The notes: a model not told the origin generated them from the sequence alone. DNA of 32,810 bases from Melioribacteraceae bacterium (GCA_023230485.1 JALNXG010000044.1:1-32810), one strand, 5' to 3'; numbered from the stretch's first letter, positions 15,477-23,998 are shown. Program-made: numbers and translations.

Positions 15477-16290
15477 TCTTAAAGGAATTAAATTAAATTT
15501 AATCTCCGATTCGGGAATAATCGATCCCACAAAAAAAACTATTATTTTTTTTCATGGTTTTGGAGGAGCTGCTACTGACTGGAAATTTATTTTTTCTTCG
15601 CTCCCTTCGGGCTTCCAAGCTTTAGCAATAGACTTAATTGGTCATGGTAGCAGCGATTCGCCGATTGAAGCTTTTTATTATTCAGCCGAATCAATTAACT
15701 CACAGATCCGAGAAGTAATAAAATCAATAGATATTACTAATCCAATTCTCTGTGGTTATTCCATGGGTGGAAGAGTTGCTCTCGGCTACGCTATTAATTA
15801 TCCTAAAGAAATTTCAGCATTGATTTTGGAGAGTAGTTCCCCCGGAATCATCGAAGCAAAAGAAAGAGAGATTAGAGCATTAGCAGATTCTCGTCTTTCA
15901 GAAAGATTAGAAACTATCGGTATTGAAAAATTTTTTAATCTATGGTATGAACAGCCTTTATTCAATTCCCTTAAATCTAATCTCACGCTTTTTGAAAAAA
16001 CATTAAAAAACAAAACAAAACAAAACATTACCGGTCTAAGAAATTCTCTTAAATATTTTTCTCCGGGATTAATGAACTCTTATTGGAATCAATTAAACAA
16101 AATATCTGTTCTATTATTATTAATCAGTGGGGAACTTGACCGGAAATATTGCGATATAAACAGAAAAATTAATTCGATTTTAGATTGTTCTCAATTGGAG
16201 ATTATAAATGGAGCAGGTCATAATACTCATTTAGAAAAACCCGATGAATTTATTAAATTAGTAAATAATTTTTTGAAAGGATTAAATTAG
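15466..16290 (+). CDS. menH: Alpha/beta hydrolase, SHCHC synthase of the menaquinone pathway
   Basis: MenH eliminates pyruvate from SEPHCHC to give SHCHC. The 274-residue alpha/beta hydrolase has the oxyanion block FFHGFGGAATDW (29-39), the nucleophile elbow CGYSMGGR with S99, an acid candidate in LISGELDRKY, and the catalytic histidine H252 in GAGHNTHLEKP. SMGGR and GAGHxxHLE are typical of MenH. The position between menD and menB, with an 11-nt overlap with menD, supports the role more strongly than sequence alone, since alpha/beta hydrolases are hard to tell apart. menB follows 3 bp later. Confidence 0.9.
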   Translation: MKIDLKGIKLNLISDSGIIDPTKKTIIFFHGFGGAATDWKFIFSSLPSGFQALAIDLIGHGSSDSPIEAFYYSAESINSQIREVIKSIDITNPILCGYSMGGRVALGYAINYPKEISALILESSSPGIIEAKEREIRALADSRLSERLETIGIEKFFNLWYEQPLFNSLKSNLTLFEKTLKNKTKQNITGLRNSLKYFSPGLMNSYWNQLNKISVLLLLISGELDRKYCDINRKINSILDCSQLEIINGAGHNTHLEKPDEFIKLVNNFLKGLN

Positions 16291-16293
16291 TCT

Positions 16294-17127
16294 ATGAAAT
16301 ATAAATGGAAGAAAGCAAAAAGATATAAAGATATTATCTATGAAAAAATGGATGGAATCGCAAAGATTAGTATTAACCGACCTGAGAAGCGCAATGCTTT
16401 CAGACCTGAAACAGTATTAGAACTTTATGCCGCCTTTGATGACGCAAAAGAAGATACTTCAATTGGAGTAATTCTACTTACAGGTGCAGGTCCAGCTAAA
16501 GATGGTAAATACGCGTTCTGCTCGGGCGGTGATCAATCGATCAGAGGCAATAAAGGTTATATCGGAGGCGATGGCATTCCGCGTCTTAATATTCTCGATG
16601 TTCAAAAACAGATTAGAAGTATCTCTAAACCGGTCATTGCATTAGTTGCAGGTTATGCAATCGGCGGGGGACATGTTTTACATGTAGTATGTGATTTAAC
16701 TATCGCCGCTGACAATGCTGTCTTCGGGCAGACCGGTCCTAAAGTCGGAAGCTTCGATGGTGGTTTTGGTTCTAGTTATTTAGCGCGCATCGTTGGTCAG
16801 AAGAAAGCCCGAGAAATCTGGTATCTCTGTCATCAATATAATGCTCAAGAAGCTTTAGATATGGGATTAGTAAATAAAGTTGTCCCTATTTATGAGCTTG
16901 AAGATATGGGTGTTCAATGGGCTTATGAAATTTTAGAAAAAAGCCCTCTATCACTTCGCCTATTAAAATCAGCATTCAATGCTGAATTAGATGGACAGGC
17001 AGGAATTCAGGAATTAGCCGGTAATGCAACTCTTCTCTATTATATGAGCGAAGAAGCTCAGGAAGGCAAGAACGCTTATAATGAAAAGAGAAAACCAAAT
17101 TTCAAAAAATTTCCACGTGTGCCTTAA
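16294..17127 (+). CDS. menB: 1,4-dihydroxy-2-naphthoyl-CoA synthase
   Basis: MenB is a crotonase-fold enzyme that cyclises o-succinylbenzoyl-CoA to DHNA-CoA. Key blocks: RPEKRNAFRPET (29-40), FCSGGDQSIRG (75-85) forming part of the oxyanion hole, AGYAIGGGHVLHVVCDLTIA (119-138), and GQTGPKVGSFDGGFGSSYLARIVGQKKAREIW with D155 as the conserved catalytic aspartate. The glycine in QTGPKVG is the feature I associate with bicarbonate-dependent MenB enzymes such as the E. coli one. The 277-residue length is normal. It starts 3 bp after menH and ends 4 bp before menA. Confidence 0.97.
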   Translation: MKYKWKKAKRYKDIIYEKMDGIAKISINRPEKRNAFRPETVLELYAAFDDAKEDTSIGVILLTGAGPAKDGKYAFCSGGDQSIRGNKGYIGGDGIPRLNILDVQKQIRSISKPVIALVAGYAIGGGHVLHVVCDLTIAADNAVFGQTGPKVGSFDGGFGSSYLARIVGQKKAREIWYLCHQYNAQEALDMGLVNKVVPIYELEDMGVQWAYEILEKSPLSLRLLKSAFNAELDGQAGIQELAGNATLLYYMSEEAQEGKNAYNEKRKPNFKKFPRVP

Positions 17128-17131
17128 GTAG

Positions 17132-18013
17132 ATGCTAAAACAAAAATTAAATAGCTGGATTATAGCTAGCAGACCAAAAACCCTCCCTGCTGCAATTGTA
17201 CCTGTGCTTGTAGGTACTTCTATAGCTTTCTCCGAAGGGAAACAAAACTGGATTGCTGCTTTCGTTGCATTAGCTTGCAGTTTACTGATTCAGATTGGTA
17301 CTAATGTAGTAAATGATCTATATGATTTCCTTTCAGGCAAGGATACTCATCAAAGACAAGGACCTCAGCGCGCCGCAGCTTCGGGATTATTGACCGTTCG
17401 AGAGATGAAGTTTGGCGTTGTCGTAATTTTCACTGTTACTTTCTTGCTCGGTCTCTATCTTGTCTATCTCGGTGGAATCTTTGTTCTTATCATCGGTGTG
17501 CTCTCTATCGCCGCTGGAATTGCTTATACAGCAGGTCCATTTCCATTAGCATATAATGGACTGGGTGATCTATTTGTTTTTATTTTTTTCGGATTCGTCG
17601 GTACTGTCGGCACTTATTATTCTCAAGCACTTGTACTTTCTCCAATAGCTCTTTGGGCTTCAATTCCTGTCGGTGCTCTTATAACCAATATACTGGTGAT
17701 TAATAATTTTAGAGATCGCCTTGAAGACTCTCAAAATGGCAAGCACACTTTAGCTGTAAAATTTGGAGATCGCTTTTCGCAATGGCAGTATATATTGCTC
17801 CTTTTAGTTTCATATTTTTCTATCGTTATTATCTACGTCCGTTATGATAAAAGTATACTTGTTCTAATCCCCCTATTTACAATACCGGCAGCCGTCAAAT
17901 TGATAAAAATGCTCTATACTTATAAAGGCACTGAATTAAACAAGACCCTCGAACTTACTGCCAAATTTTCTGCTCTCTTTGGTTTCTTATTTTCGATTGG
18001 CTTATTAGTATGA
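17132..18013 (+). CDS. menA: 1,4-dihydroxy-2-naphthoate polyprenyltransferase
   Basis: MenA is an integral membrane UbiA-superfamily enzyme that attaches the polyprenyl tail to DHNA, giving demethylmenaquinone. The start LNSWIIASRPKTLPAAIVPVLVGT is typical. The first Asp-rich motif is NDLYDFLSGKD and the second is NNFRDRLEDSQNGKHTLAV, the Mg-prenyl diphosphate sites. About eight hydrophobic helices fill the 293 residues. It lies 4 bp after menB and overlaps menC by 4 nt. The order menB-menA-menC-menE is common in the Bacteroidota. Confidence 0.96.
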   Translation: MLKQKLNSWIIASRPKTLPAAIVPVLVGTSIAFSEGKQNWIAAFVALACSLLIQIGTNVVNDLYDFLSGKDTHQRQGPQRAAASGLLTVREMKFGVVVIFTVTFLLGLYLVYLGGIFVLIIGVLSIAAGIAYTAGPFPLAYNGLGDLFVFIFFGFVGTVGTYYSQALVLSPIALWASIPVGALITNILVINNFRDRLEDSQNGKHTLAVKFGDRFSQWQYILLLLVSYFSIVIIYVRYDKSILVLIPLFTIPAAVKLIKMLYTYKGTELNKTLELTAKFSALFGFLFSIGLLV

Positions 18014-18984
18014 CTTTAAAACTAATAAAGTATATCCCATTTTCTCTTTTGTTCAATCATAAATTTTCCTCTTCTATCTGTTCATATTCTGAGCGTGAAA
18101 TATATTTGATGAAGTTTATTGATGAAAATGGAATTGTATTTATTTCCGAAGCTGCTCCATTGCCCTCTTTTTCTGATGAAACAACTGTGGAAGTCATTAA
18201 TTCATTAAGTCAATTAATGAACAACATTATTAAATTAGAACCAATGCTTTTCGATCTGCCACCCAGTATCCGATATGGAATCGAACAAGCATTCTTATAT
18301 AAATCGATTAGTATTGGTAAGCCTTTAGTCGATTTTAATTTACCTAAAAAAGTACATGTTAATTCTCTTTTTTCATTGAATGAAAAGATTGAAGGAAAAC
18401 TTGGAGCAACAACTAAAATTAAAATTGGGAATGATTTCACCAATGAATTAGAATTAATAAAGAAAATCCCACAAGAGACGAAAATAAGATTAGATGTAAA
18501 TGGTGCTTGGGATTTAGAAACAGCAAAAAAGAATTTAGATATTTTATCATCAATAGAAAACATTCAATATATTGAAGACCCTTGTCGTACGCTCAATGAA
18601 AACATAAAATTAGGTGGCGAAAAATTAATTAAAATTGCTATTGATAATGACTGCCGAAATAATGCCGATATTAAAAAGTTAGAAGTAATTAATGAGATCG
18701 ATTTCCTTATATTAAAACCTGCACTCTCCGGCTCACTTTTTGAACTCGCAGATATATTAACAAAAAGTAAAAAGAATATAATTATTACCTCTGCTTTTGA
18801 AAGTTGTATTTCTCGTCATTCATTAATTCTTCTAGCCACCCTTCTTAAACATGATTATGCACACGGTTTATCCACAGGCAAATATTTTAGCAATGATATC
18901 TGTGAAGAACTATACCCGATATTAAACGGGGAAATTAAAATCGACTCATTAGAATATCCAAAAGATTTATTGATAGAAGTATAA
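18010..18984 (+). CDS. menC: o-Succinylbenzoate synthase
   Basis: MenC dehydrates SHCHC to o-succinylbenzoate and belongs to the enolase superfamily. The barrel residues are in place: catalytic KxK K136/K138 (KIKIG), metal ligands D162 (RLDVNGAW), E189 (IEDPC) and D212 (IAIDND), and second catalytic lysine K236 (LKPALSG). The spacing closely parallels the E. coli enzyme. SAFESCISRHSLILLA is the conserved C-terminal block. The 324-residue length is normal. The start overlaps menA by 4 nt and the stop shares a base with the menE start. Confidence 0.95.
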   Translation: MTLKLIKYIPFSLLFNHKFSSSICSYSEREIYLMKFIDENGIVFISEAAPLPSFSDETTVEVINSLSQLMNNIIKLEPMLFDLPPSIRYGIEQAFLYKSISIGKPLVDFNLPKKVHVNSLFSLNEKIEGKLGATTKIKIGNDFTNELELIKKIPQETKIRLDVNGAWDLETAKKNLDILSSIENIQYIEDPCRTLNENIKLGGEKLIKIAIDNDCRNNADIKKLEVINEIDFLILKPALSGSLFELADILTKSKKNIIITSAFESCISRHSLILLATLLKHDYAHGLSTGKYFSNDICEELYPILNGEIKIDSLEYPKDLLIEV

Positions 18985-20357
18985 TGGTATTATTTCAGGC
19001 AAATAATGATACAGCAATTATTTCTAATGAAAAAGAATCGACTTATTTAGAAATTTTATCGAAAGCGAAATCAATTTCCGATCGTTTATTTAAGCGATTA
19101 AAAAACGAAAGGATAATTACATCAAATACCTCTCCTTATGATTTTATTATCTCTCTTTTATCAATCTGGTTTTCTGGTAATATTCCTGTAATTATTAATC
19201 CAAATTTTACTACTGCACAGCGTATTGAACTCATAAAAGAACTCGATATAAATAATATTTTTAATGAAATTACTAAAGATGATATTTCTGATTCGGGAGA
19301 GATAACTAATTCTTTAGGTAATTCTTTCGACTTTGATTTAAAATTTAATTCAACAAAAGATAATGCACTTATTTTATTTACTTCTGGTTCTACTTCTAAA
19401 CCAAAAGCTGTAGAACTAACATTTGCTAATCTTATTAATAATTTCCATTGTATTAATTCACTTGTACCAATTAAGAATAACGAAAAATTCGGATTAACAC
19501 TTCCCTTTTATCACATCGGTGGATTTCAGATAATATTCCGTGCACTATTTTCAGGCAATACAATCGTAATTCCGGAAACATTTAAGTCGGAAGATATTTT
19601 TAATTCTACTCAATCTCATTCAATTAACTATATATCATTAGTATCCAAAACATTATTCGATTTTATAGAATCAGACTATCAATTTCATGCTGGACTCAAG
19701 GCGATCTTTCTCGGTGGTGGCTTCCCTAATAATTCTATCGTAAAGAAAGCAATAGAAAAAGGAATAAATATTTATAAGGTCTATGGCTCTACTGAAACTA
19801 CATCAATGATTGCCGGATTTTTTTGTAATAATTTTTTAGACAAGATTGATTCGGCAGGTTTACCACTTTTTGACGTAAAGATTAAGATTGATAAAGATGG
19901 ACATATCTTACTAAAATCTGATTCTTTGATGAAAGGGTATATTAACTATCCTAATTCATATCAAGATAAGGAATGGTTTAATACTTTTGATTATGGTCAT
20001 ATAGATAGCGATGGTTATCTATATATCGATTCGAGAAGAGAAGATATGATTGTTTCGGGCGGAGAGAATATCAATCTTCTAGAAATCAATAATATTATAG
20101 ATGCACATCCATCAATCATTTCTACTTTTTCTTTCGGTAAAGAAGATGCTAAATGGGGACAGATACTTTGTTCTGCAGTTATACTTAAGAATGGAATTTG
20201 CTTAACAGAAGAAGAATTAAAAGACTATCTTAAAAAACAAACTATATCGTATAAAATCCCAAAAAGGATTTTCTTTTTAGAAAAATTCCCGCAAACAGAA
20301 TTGGGGAAAATAAAAAGAGAAGAATTATTGCAAATTATAGATTCTTATGAGCAATAA
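18984..20357 (+). CDS. menE: o-Succinylbenzoate--CoA ligase
   Basis: MenE activates o-succinylbenzoate to its CoA thioester through an acyl-AMP intermediate. ANL-superfamily motifs: the P-loop LFTSGSTSKPKAVELTF (131-147), KVYGSTETTSM, the hinge segment DYGHIDSDGYLYIDSRREDMIVSGGENI, and the A10 lysine K442 in TELGKIKREEL. At 457 residues it is a compact MenE. It overlaps menC by one base and is the last gene of the operon. Its last 23 bp overlap the 3' end of the convergent thioesterase gene. A plus-strand terminator follows at 20374-20402. Confidence 0.95.
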   Translation: MVLFQANNDTAIISNEKESTYLEILSKAKSISDRLFKRLKNERIITSNTSPYDFIISLLSIWFSGNIPVIINPNFTTAQRIELIKELDINNIFNEITKDDISDSGEITNSLGNSFDFDLKFNSTKDNALILFTSGSTSKPKAVELTFANLINNFHCINSLVPIKNNEKFGLTLPFYHIGGFQIIFRALFSGNTIVIPETFKSEDIFNSTQSHSINYISLVSKTLFDFIESDYQFHAGLKAIFLGGGFPNNSIVKKAIEKGINIYKVYGSTETTSMIAGFFCNNFLDKIDSAGLPLFDVKIKIDKDGHILLKSDSLMKGYINYPNSYQDKEWFNTFDYGHIDSDGYLYIDSRREDMIVSGGENINLLEINNIIDAHPSIISTFSFGKEDAKWGQILCSAVILKNGICLTEEELKDYLKKQTISYKIPKRIFFLEKFPQTELGKIKREELLQIIDSYEQ

Positions 20358-20736
20358 AATGCTTATTTAATTCTTCGGGAATTGAAGTCTTCTCGAATTT
20401 TTCTTTATTAACGCATACATGAACCGTTTTTGCTTTAGCCAATATTGCATTATCTTTGTAGAAGCTATATGTAAGCTCAAATGAAGAATCTTTTAGTGTA
20501 GTTACCGACATATTAACGGTCAGTTCATCCCCTACTTTAATCGGTTTTATATAGTTTGCTTCGGCATTAATAATGGGAAGTAAATATTCATTATCTTTGA
20601 AATAATCACGTTCGGTTTTAAGACTATTCATAAAGTCTTCATAAACTAAGTGGGAGTATTTAAATAAACTGGCAAAAAATATTATTCCTGCCGGGTCGCA
20701 ATCAAAAAAGTAGATTTTTATTTTACTTGAAAACAT
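20335..20736 (-). CDS. Hotdog-fold acyl-CoA thioesterase, candidate DHNA-CoA hydrolase (MenI)
   Basis: A 133-residue 4-hydroxybenzoyl-CoA thioesterase-like protein. The catalytic helix block IYFFDCDPAGIIFFASLFKYSHLVYEDFM (about 7-35) has the DxDxxGxxxFxxxxxxxHxxxED pattern of the YbgC/DHNA-CoA hydrolase group, with D13 the likely catalytic Asp. YIKPIKVGDELTVNMSVTTL and SFELTYSFYKDNAILAKAKTVHVCVN are the remaining hotdog strands. The men operon supplies every enzyme up to DHNA-CoA and then MenA, so a hydrolase is needed. Its 3' end overlaps menE by 23 bp, which supports a menaquinone role. It is convergent, so separately transcribed. A YbgC-like housekeeping thioesterase is the alternative. 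Confidence 0.85.
   Translation of the reverse strand: MFSSKIKIYFFDCDPAGIIFFASLFKYSHLVYEDFMNSLKTERDYFKDNEYLLPIINAEANYIKPIKVGDELTVNMSVTTLKDSSFELTYSFYKDNAILAKAKTVHVCVNKEKFEKTSIPEELNKHFIAHKNL
20374..20402 (+). terminator. Intrinsic terminator of the men operon, inside the thioesterase gene
   Basis: TTCGGGAA (20374-20381) pairs with TTCTCGAA (20390-20397) over 8 bp with one G-U pair and an 8-nt loop. TTTTT follows (20398-20402), then CTTTATT. The hairpin begins 17 bp after the menE stop and is antisense to the 3' part of the thioesterase coding sequence. Confidence 0.65.
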
Positions 20737-20792
20737 ATTAATAAAGTCGTTTCTTTAGGGAATTAATCATTTATATAATAACACAATTACTA

Positions 20793-22124
20793 ATGTACCG
20801 AAATATCCGAAAAATTATCTTTTTTTATTTAATATTTACTTCATTTCTTTTTGCGCAGGAATTGAAGAAAACTTTCTATTCTAACGGTAAAGTTAAGTCG
20901 GAAGGGATTTTTATTGATAATAAAAAGAATGGGCGCTATAAAGAGTATTACGAAAATGGAAGTCTTTGGAAAGAATGGATTTTCAAAAATGGTAAAGAAG
21001 AAGGGATATCTACTTGGTACTTTTTCGATGGTATTAAAAGTATGGAATGGAATTATACCAATGGAAAACTCGAAGACATTTCTAAATGGTTTTATGAAAC
21101 AGGTGAACTTTGGGCTGAGCCAAGATACTTAAATAACATCCAAGAAGGCGAAAGCAGAACTTATTATAAAAGCGGCGAACTCCTTGCTGTTTGGAACTAT
21201 CGTAATGGGAAACTAAACGGTATTTCAAAAATATTTTTTGAGAATGGAAAGTTGGAAGTTGAGCGCAATTACATTGACGATAAATTAGAGGGAAAAAGTA
21301 AAGCATATTACGATTTTGGCGAGCTCGCTCTCGAAGCCAATTATATTAATGATAAACTCGAAGGTCTATCTTATCTCTATTATCCTGATGGGTCTATAAA
21401 GGTTTTAGATACTTATAAAGATGGGCAAATTGTAAAACGTGTGCGCTATGATGTCGGAAGTAAAATTGGTAAAGTAGAAGAGAATTTTGATGAGTATTTC
21501 GGTAATGGTCTCCTTAAATCTAATCTCAACTTCAAAGACAATAAAAAGTTTGGAATCTCGAAAGAGTATTATGAATCCGGATTCCTTAAATCAGTAATTA
21601 ATTTTAGAAATGGTTTAGCAGAGGGCGATGCTAAGTTGTATTACGATAATGGTCGCTTATCCGAAACTGTAAAATTTGTAAATGATCTTAAAGAAGGAAT
21701 CGCAAATCAATACTCATCTGAAGGGTATAAATCAGGTGAAGTAACTTATCGTAACGGTACATTAGAAGGCCCATTTACACTTTATTATTCTAATAGCAGA
21801 CTCAAAACTATCGGTTATTATCGAGCCGGAAAAATCGATGGGACTATTCTAAGTTATTATAAAAACGGATTATTAAGTGCCGATGAAACTTACAAGGATG
21901 GAAATAAAGAAGGAGTAACAAAATTCTATTTCCCAAATGGCGAAGTATCCAATTTCATTACTTTCAAGAACAATATCTTAGATGGCAGTTACTATAACTA
22001 TTACGAAAATGGAAAAATCAAACGCATTGCTGAATATACAGATGGTGTTTTAATAAAAGAGATTTACTACGATCCCGAAGGAAAAAGAATTAGAGAGTAT
22101 CTAGCAACTGCAAATAATTTTTAA
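20793..22124 (+). CDS. Secreted MORN-like repeat protein
   Basis: The 443-residue protein has a signal peptide (IIFFYLIFTSFLFAQ, cleavage near residue 22) and then about 16 tandem repeats of roughly 24 residues with consensus G-x-x-x-x-YY-x-NG-x-L-x-x-x-x-x-Y-x-NGKLEG. These are the MORN_2/YwqK-type repeats. One unit after the eighth is irregular (GQIVKRVRYDVGSKIGKVEENFDEYF), splitting the array in two. Such proteins form extended beta solenoids and are often auto-annotated as 'toxin-antitoxin system YwqK family antitoxin', but no toxin partner is next to it, and the signal peptide argues for an exported structural or binding role. It is flanked by divergent and convergent genes, so monocistronic. 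Its stop overlaps the convergent RseC-family stop within TTAA. Confidence 0.9.
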   Translation: MYRNIRKIIFFYLIFTSFLFAQELKKTFYSNGKVKSEGIFIDNKKNGRYKEYYENGSLWKEWIFKNGKEEGISTWYFFDGIKSMEWNYTNGKLEDISKWFYETGELWAEPRYLNNIQEGESRTYYKSGELLAVWNYRNGKLNGISKIFFENGKLEVERNYIDDKLEGKSKAYYDFGELALEANYINDKLEGLSYLYYPDGSIKVLDTYKDGQIVKRVRYDVGSKIGKVEENFDEYFGNGLLKSNLNFKDNKKFGISKEYYESGFLKSVINFRNGLAEGDAKLYYDNGRLSETVKFVNDLKEGIANQYSSEGYKSGEVTYRNGTLEGPFTLYYSNSRLKTIGYYRAGKIDGTILSYYKNGLLSADETYKDGNKEGVTKFYFPNGEVSNFITFKNNILDGSYYNYYENGKIKRIAEYTDGVLIKEIYYDPEGKRIREYLATANNF

Positions 22125-22585
22125 TTTTCCGAGAGGGGGCGGGAATCGGCTATATCATTGAGTGTAGTCTTCTTTACTGAAATTATCTTAGGCAGTTTTT
22201 CGGGTGATATATGCTCTCTTAATGAATAAACAATAAAGAAATAGATTGCAGTAAGCCCCATACTTAATAGAGTTGCTACGAGTTCATCCATCTTGTAATA
22301 ATTGAGAAATGTTAGAAGTGAAGTTAAAAGTATAATTAGCGGCATTCCATAAAGCAAGAAGGACGCTTTAACAAGCTGAAATCCCTCTATTGAAATCTTA
22401 ACAAAATCACCAACCCCAACATTATAAGGATCGATCACTTTTATTCTTCTTCGCTCACTATCACTCGGTTTGCAGATAATTTTAGCAGAACATTTATCGC
22501 AATTCGCACTATCCATTATTTCAATATCTGCAAACCCATTTTTAGAAGAGATTACAATCCCCTCTTCAATCAGTAGTTCACTCAT
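22121..22585 (-). CDS. rseC: RseC/MucC-family (SoxR-reducing system) membrane protein
   Basis: The 154-residue protein has a cytoplasmic N-terminal domain with a cysteine cluster C29, C32, C38 (CDKCSAKIIC), followed by VGVGDFVKISIEG. Two transmembrane helices come next (about 73-90 and 100-120: ASFLLYGMPLIILLTSLLTFL and LVATLLSMGLTAIYFFIVYSL). This matches the RseC_MucC family. In E. coli RseC works with the Rsx (Rnf) complex in keeping SoxR reduced. Here it directly abuts the rnfB stop with no gap. In organisms without SoxR its job with Rnf is unclear; it may carry electrons or assist assembly (inference). Confidence 0.9.
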   Translation of the reverse strand: MSELLIEEGIVISSKNGFADIEIMDSANCDKCSAKIICKPSDSERRRIKVIDPYNVGVGDFVKISIEGFQLVKASFLLYGMPLIILLTSLLTFLNYYKMDELVATLLSMGLTAIYFFIVYSLREHISPEKLPKIISVKKTTLNDIADSRPLSEN

Positions 22586-23398
22586 TTAATTCAAACTATT
22601 ATTATGAATTTTCGTAATAGCACCCGTTGAGCATTTTTCAAATGGAATTTTCTCAGGATCAAGTTTATCATAATGAATAATACCGAGGAAATTAACCATC
22701 TCAACTCCGCCATCAGATTTGCGGGCACAGATTCCGCATCCGATACAAGCCGCATCACAAACTTCTTTTGAACGTTTTGGATCATCATGATTTTTACATA
22801 GAACGAAAACTTCTCTATCAATCGGGTGCATCTCAATTATATCTCTTGGACAAGCTTTAGCACACATTCCGCATCCGGTACATAAATCCTCTATAACTTC
22901 AGGCAATCCATTTTCATTCATAAACATAGCATTGAAAGTACAAACATTAACGCAATCACCGCCGCCAAGGCATCCATAAGAGCATTCCTTCTGCCCGCCG
23001 GCTACTAATGCCATTGCTTTACAACTTAATGGTCCATAGTACTCTGCGGCTTTTTTAATCGCCTCTTTATTTCCACCTCTACACAAAATTCTTGGTACTA
23101 TTTTAACCGAAGCTTCAGAATCAACTCCCATTAATATTGCCACTTCCTGCGCTACATCATTGCCGCCGACCGGACAGCCATTAACTTTAGCTTTCCCTTC
23201 TACAAGATTAACTGCAAAATCGTAACAACCTGCATATCCGCATCCGCCGCAGTTCGCATTAGGAAGTATTTCATTAACTTGTGCAATTAATGGATTCTCT
23301 TCTACTCTAAGTTTTTTATCTGCAATTGCAAGACCACCGGCGAAAATGAGTCCAAGTCCACCCATTGTTGCTATTGCTATTATAATTGTCATATCCAT
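22586..23398 (-). CDS. rnfB: Rnf electron transport complex subunit B (multi-FeS)
   Basis: RnfB is the ferredoxin-like subunit that passes electrons into the Rnf ion pump. An N-terminal membrane helix (IIIAIATMGGLGLIFAGGLAIA) precedes the 4Fe-4S domain NCGGCGYAGCYDFA...GCP (49 onwards). Ferredoxin-type clusters follow: CLGGGDCVNVC, CTGCGMCAKACP and CDAACIGCGICARK. The 270-residue length is typical of RnfB with extra clusters, as in anaerobes, and longer than the gamma-proteobacterial RsxB. GAGG sits about 7 nt before the ATG. It follows rnfA after 27 bp and abuts the RseC-family gene. Confidence 0.96.
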   Translation of the reverse strand: MDMTIIIAIATMGGLGLIFAGGLAIADKKLRVEENPLIAQVNEILPNANCGGCGYAGCYDFAVNLVEGKAKVNGCPVGGNDVAQEVAILMGVDSEASVKIVPRILCRGGNKEAIKKAAEYYGPLSCKAMALVAGGQKECSYGCLGGGDCVNVCTFNAMFMNENGLPEVIEDLCTGCGMCAKACPRDIIEMHPIDREVFVLCKNHDDPKRSKEVCDAACIGCGICARKSDGGVEMVNFLGIIHYDKLDPEKIPFEKCSTGAITKIHNNSLN

Positions 23399-23425
23399 CT
23401 TAAAACCTCATCCAAAAAAATTTTA

Positions 23426-23998
23426 TTAAATCATTCCTGCAAAGCCCATAAATGCAAGGGCTAGAATACCTGCTACTATCAAAGTAATTGGGGCACCTTG
23501 AAAAGCTTTTGGCACATCTCTTAATTCCAATTCTTCTCTTATACCTGCCATAATCGAGAGAGCTAAAATAAATCCCGCTCCCGAACCTAATCCGAAAACG
23601 ATACTTTCTACAAAACTATAATCTCTCATAACTAATAACAACGCTAATCCGAGAATCGCACAATTTGTTGTAATCAATGGTAGAAAAATTCCTAATGCTC
23701 TATAAAGAGGCTGACTTACTTTCTTAATTACCATCTCTACAAACTGAACCAAAGCAGCTATTACTAAAATAAAAGCAGGTATCTGTAAGAAAGTAAGATG
23801 AAACGGAAGGAGTAATTTGAAATAGAGAAGCCAGCTTACCATAGCAGTAATTACCATTACGAATGTTGTTGCCAGTCCCATCGATACAGCTGATGAAAAT
23901 TTATTCGATACTCCAATAAATGGGCAAATGCCAAGGAATAACGAAAGTACAAAATTATTTACAATCGATGCAGAGATAAAAATTACAATCAGTTCCAT
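23426..23998 (-). CDS. rnfA: Rnf electron transport complex subunit A
   Basis: RnfA is an integral membrane subunit with six helices, homologous to RnfE and NqrE, that forms part of the ion-translocating and FeS-binding core. Family blocks: FISASIVNNFVLSLFLGICPFIGVSNKFSSAVSMGLATTFVM, and later LITTNCAILGLALL, whose conserved TNCAILG carries the cysteine thought to ligate a membrane FeS cluster. It ends with SIMAGIREELELRDVPKAFQGAPITLIVAGILALAFMGFAGM. The 190-residue length is normal. It starts immediately after the rnfE stop with no gap. Confidence 0.96.
   Translation of the reverse strand: MELIVIFISASIVNNFVLSLFLGICPFIGVSNKFSSAVSMGLATTFVMVITAMVSWLLYFKLLLPFHLTFLQIPAFILVIAALVQFVEMVIKKVSQPLYRALGIFLPLITTNCAILGLALLLVMRDYSFVESIVFGLGSGAGFILALSIMAGIREELELRDVPKAFQGAPITLIVAGILALAFMGFAGMI

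Noticed and set aside
18210..18563. Minus-strand open frame of 117 codons
   Set aside because: Lies inside menC on the opposite strand; menC has all catalytic residues at the expected spacing.
20914..21132. Plus-strand open frame of 72 codons inside the MORN-repeat gene
   Set aside because: It is a shifted reading of the repeat DNA; the repeats themselves keep the other frame open, so this is a by-product.
20793..22124. Calling the MORN-like protein an antitoxin with an adjacent toxin
   Set aside because: No small toxin-like gene is next to it and it carries a signal peptide; flanking genes are a thioesterase and rnf-associated rseC.
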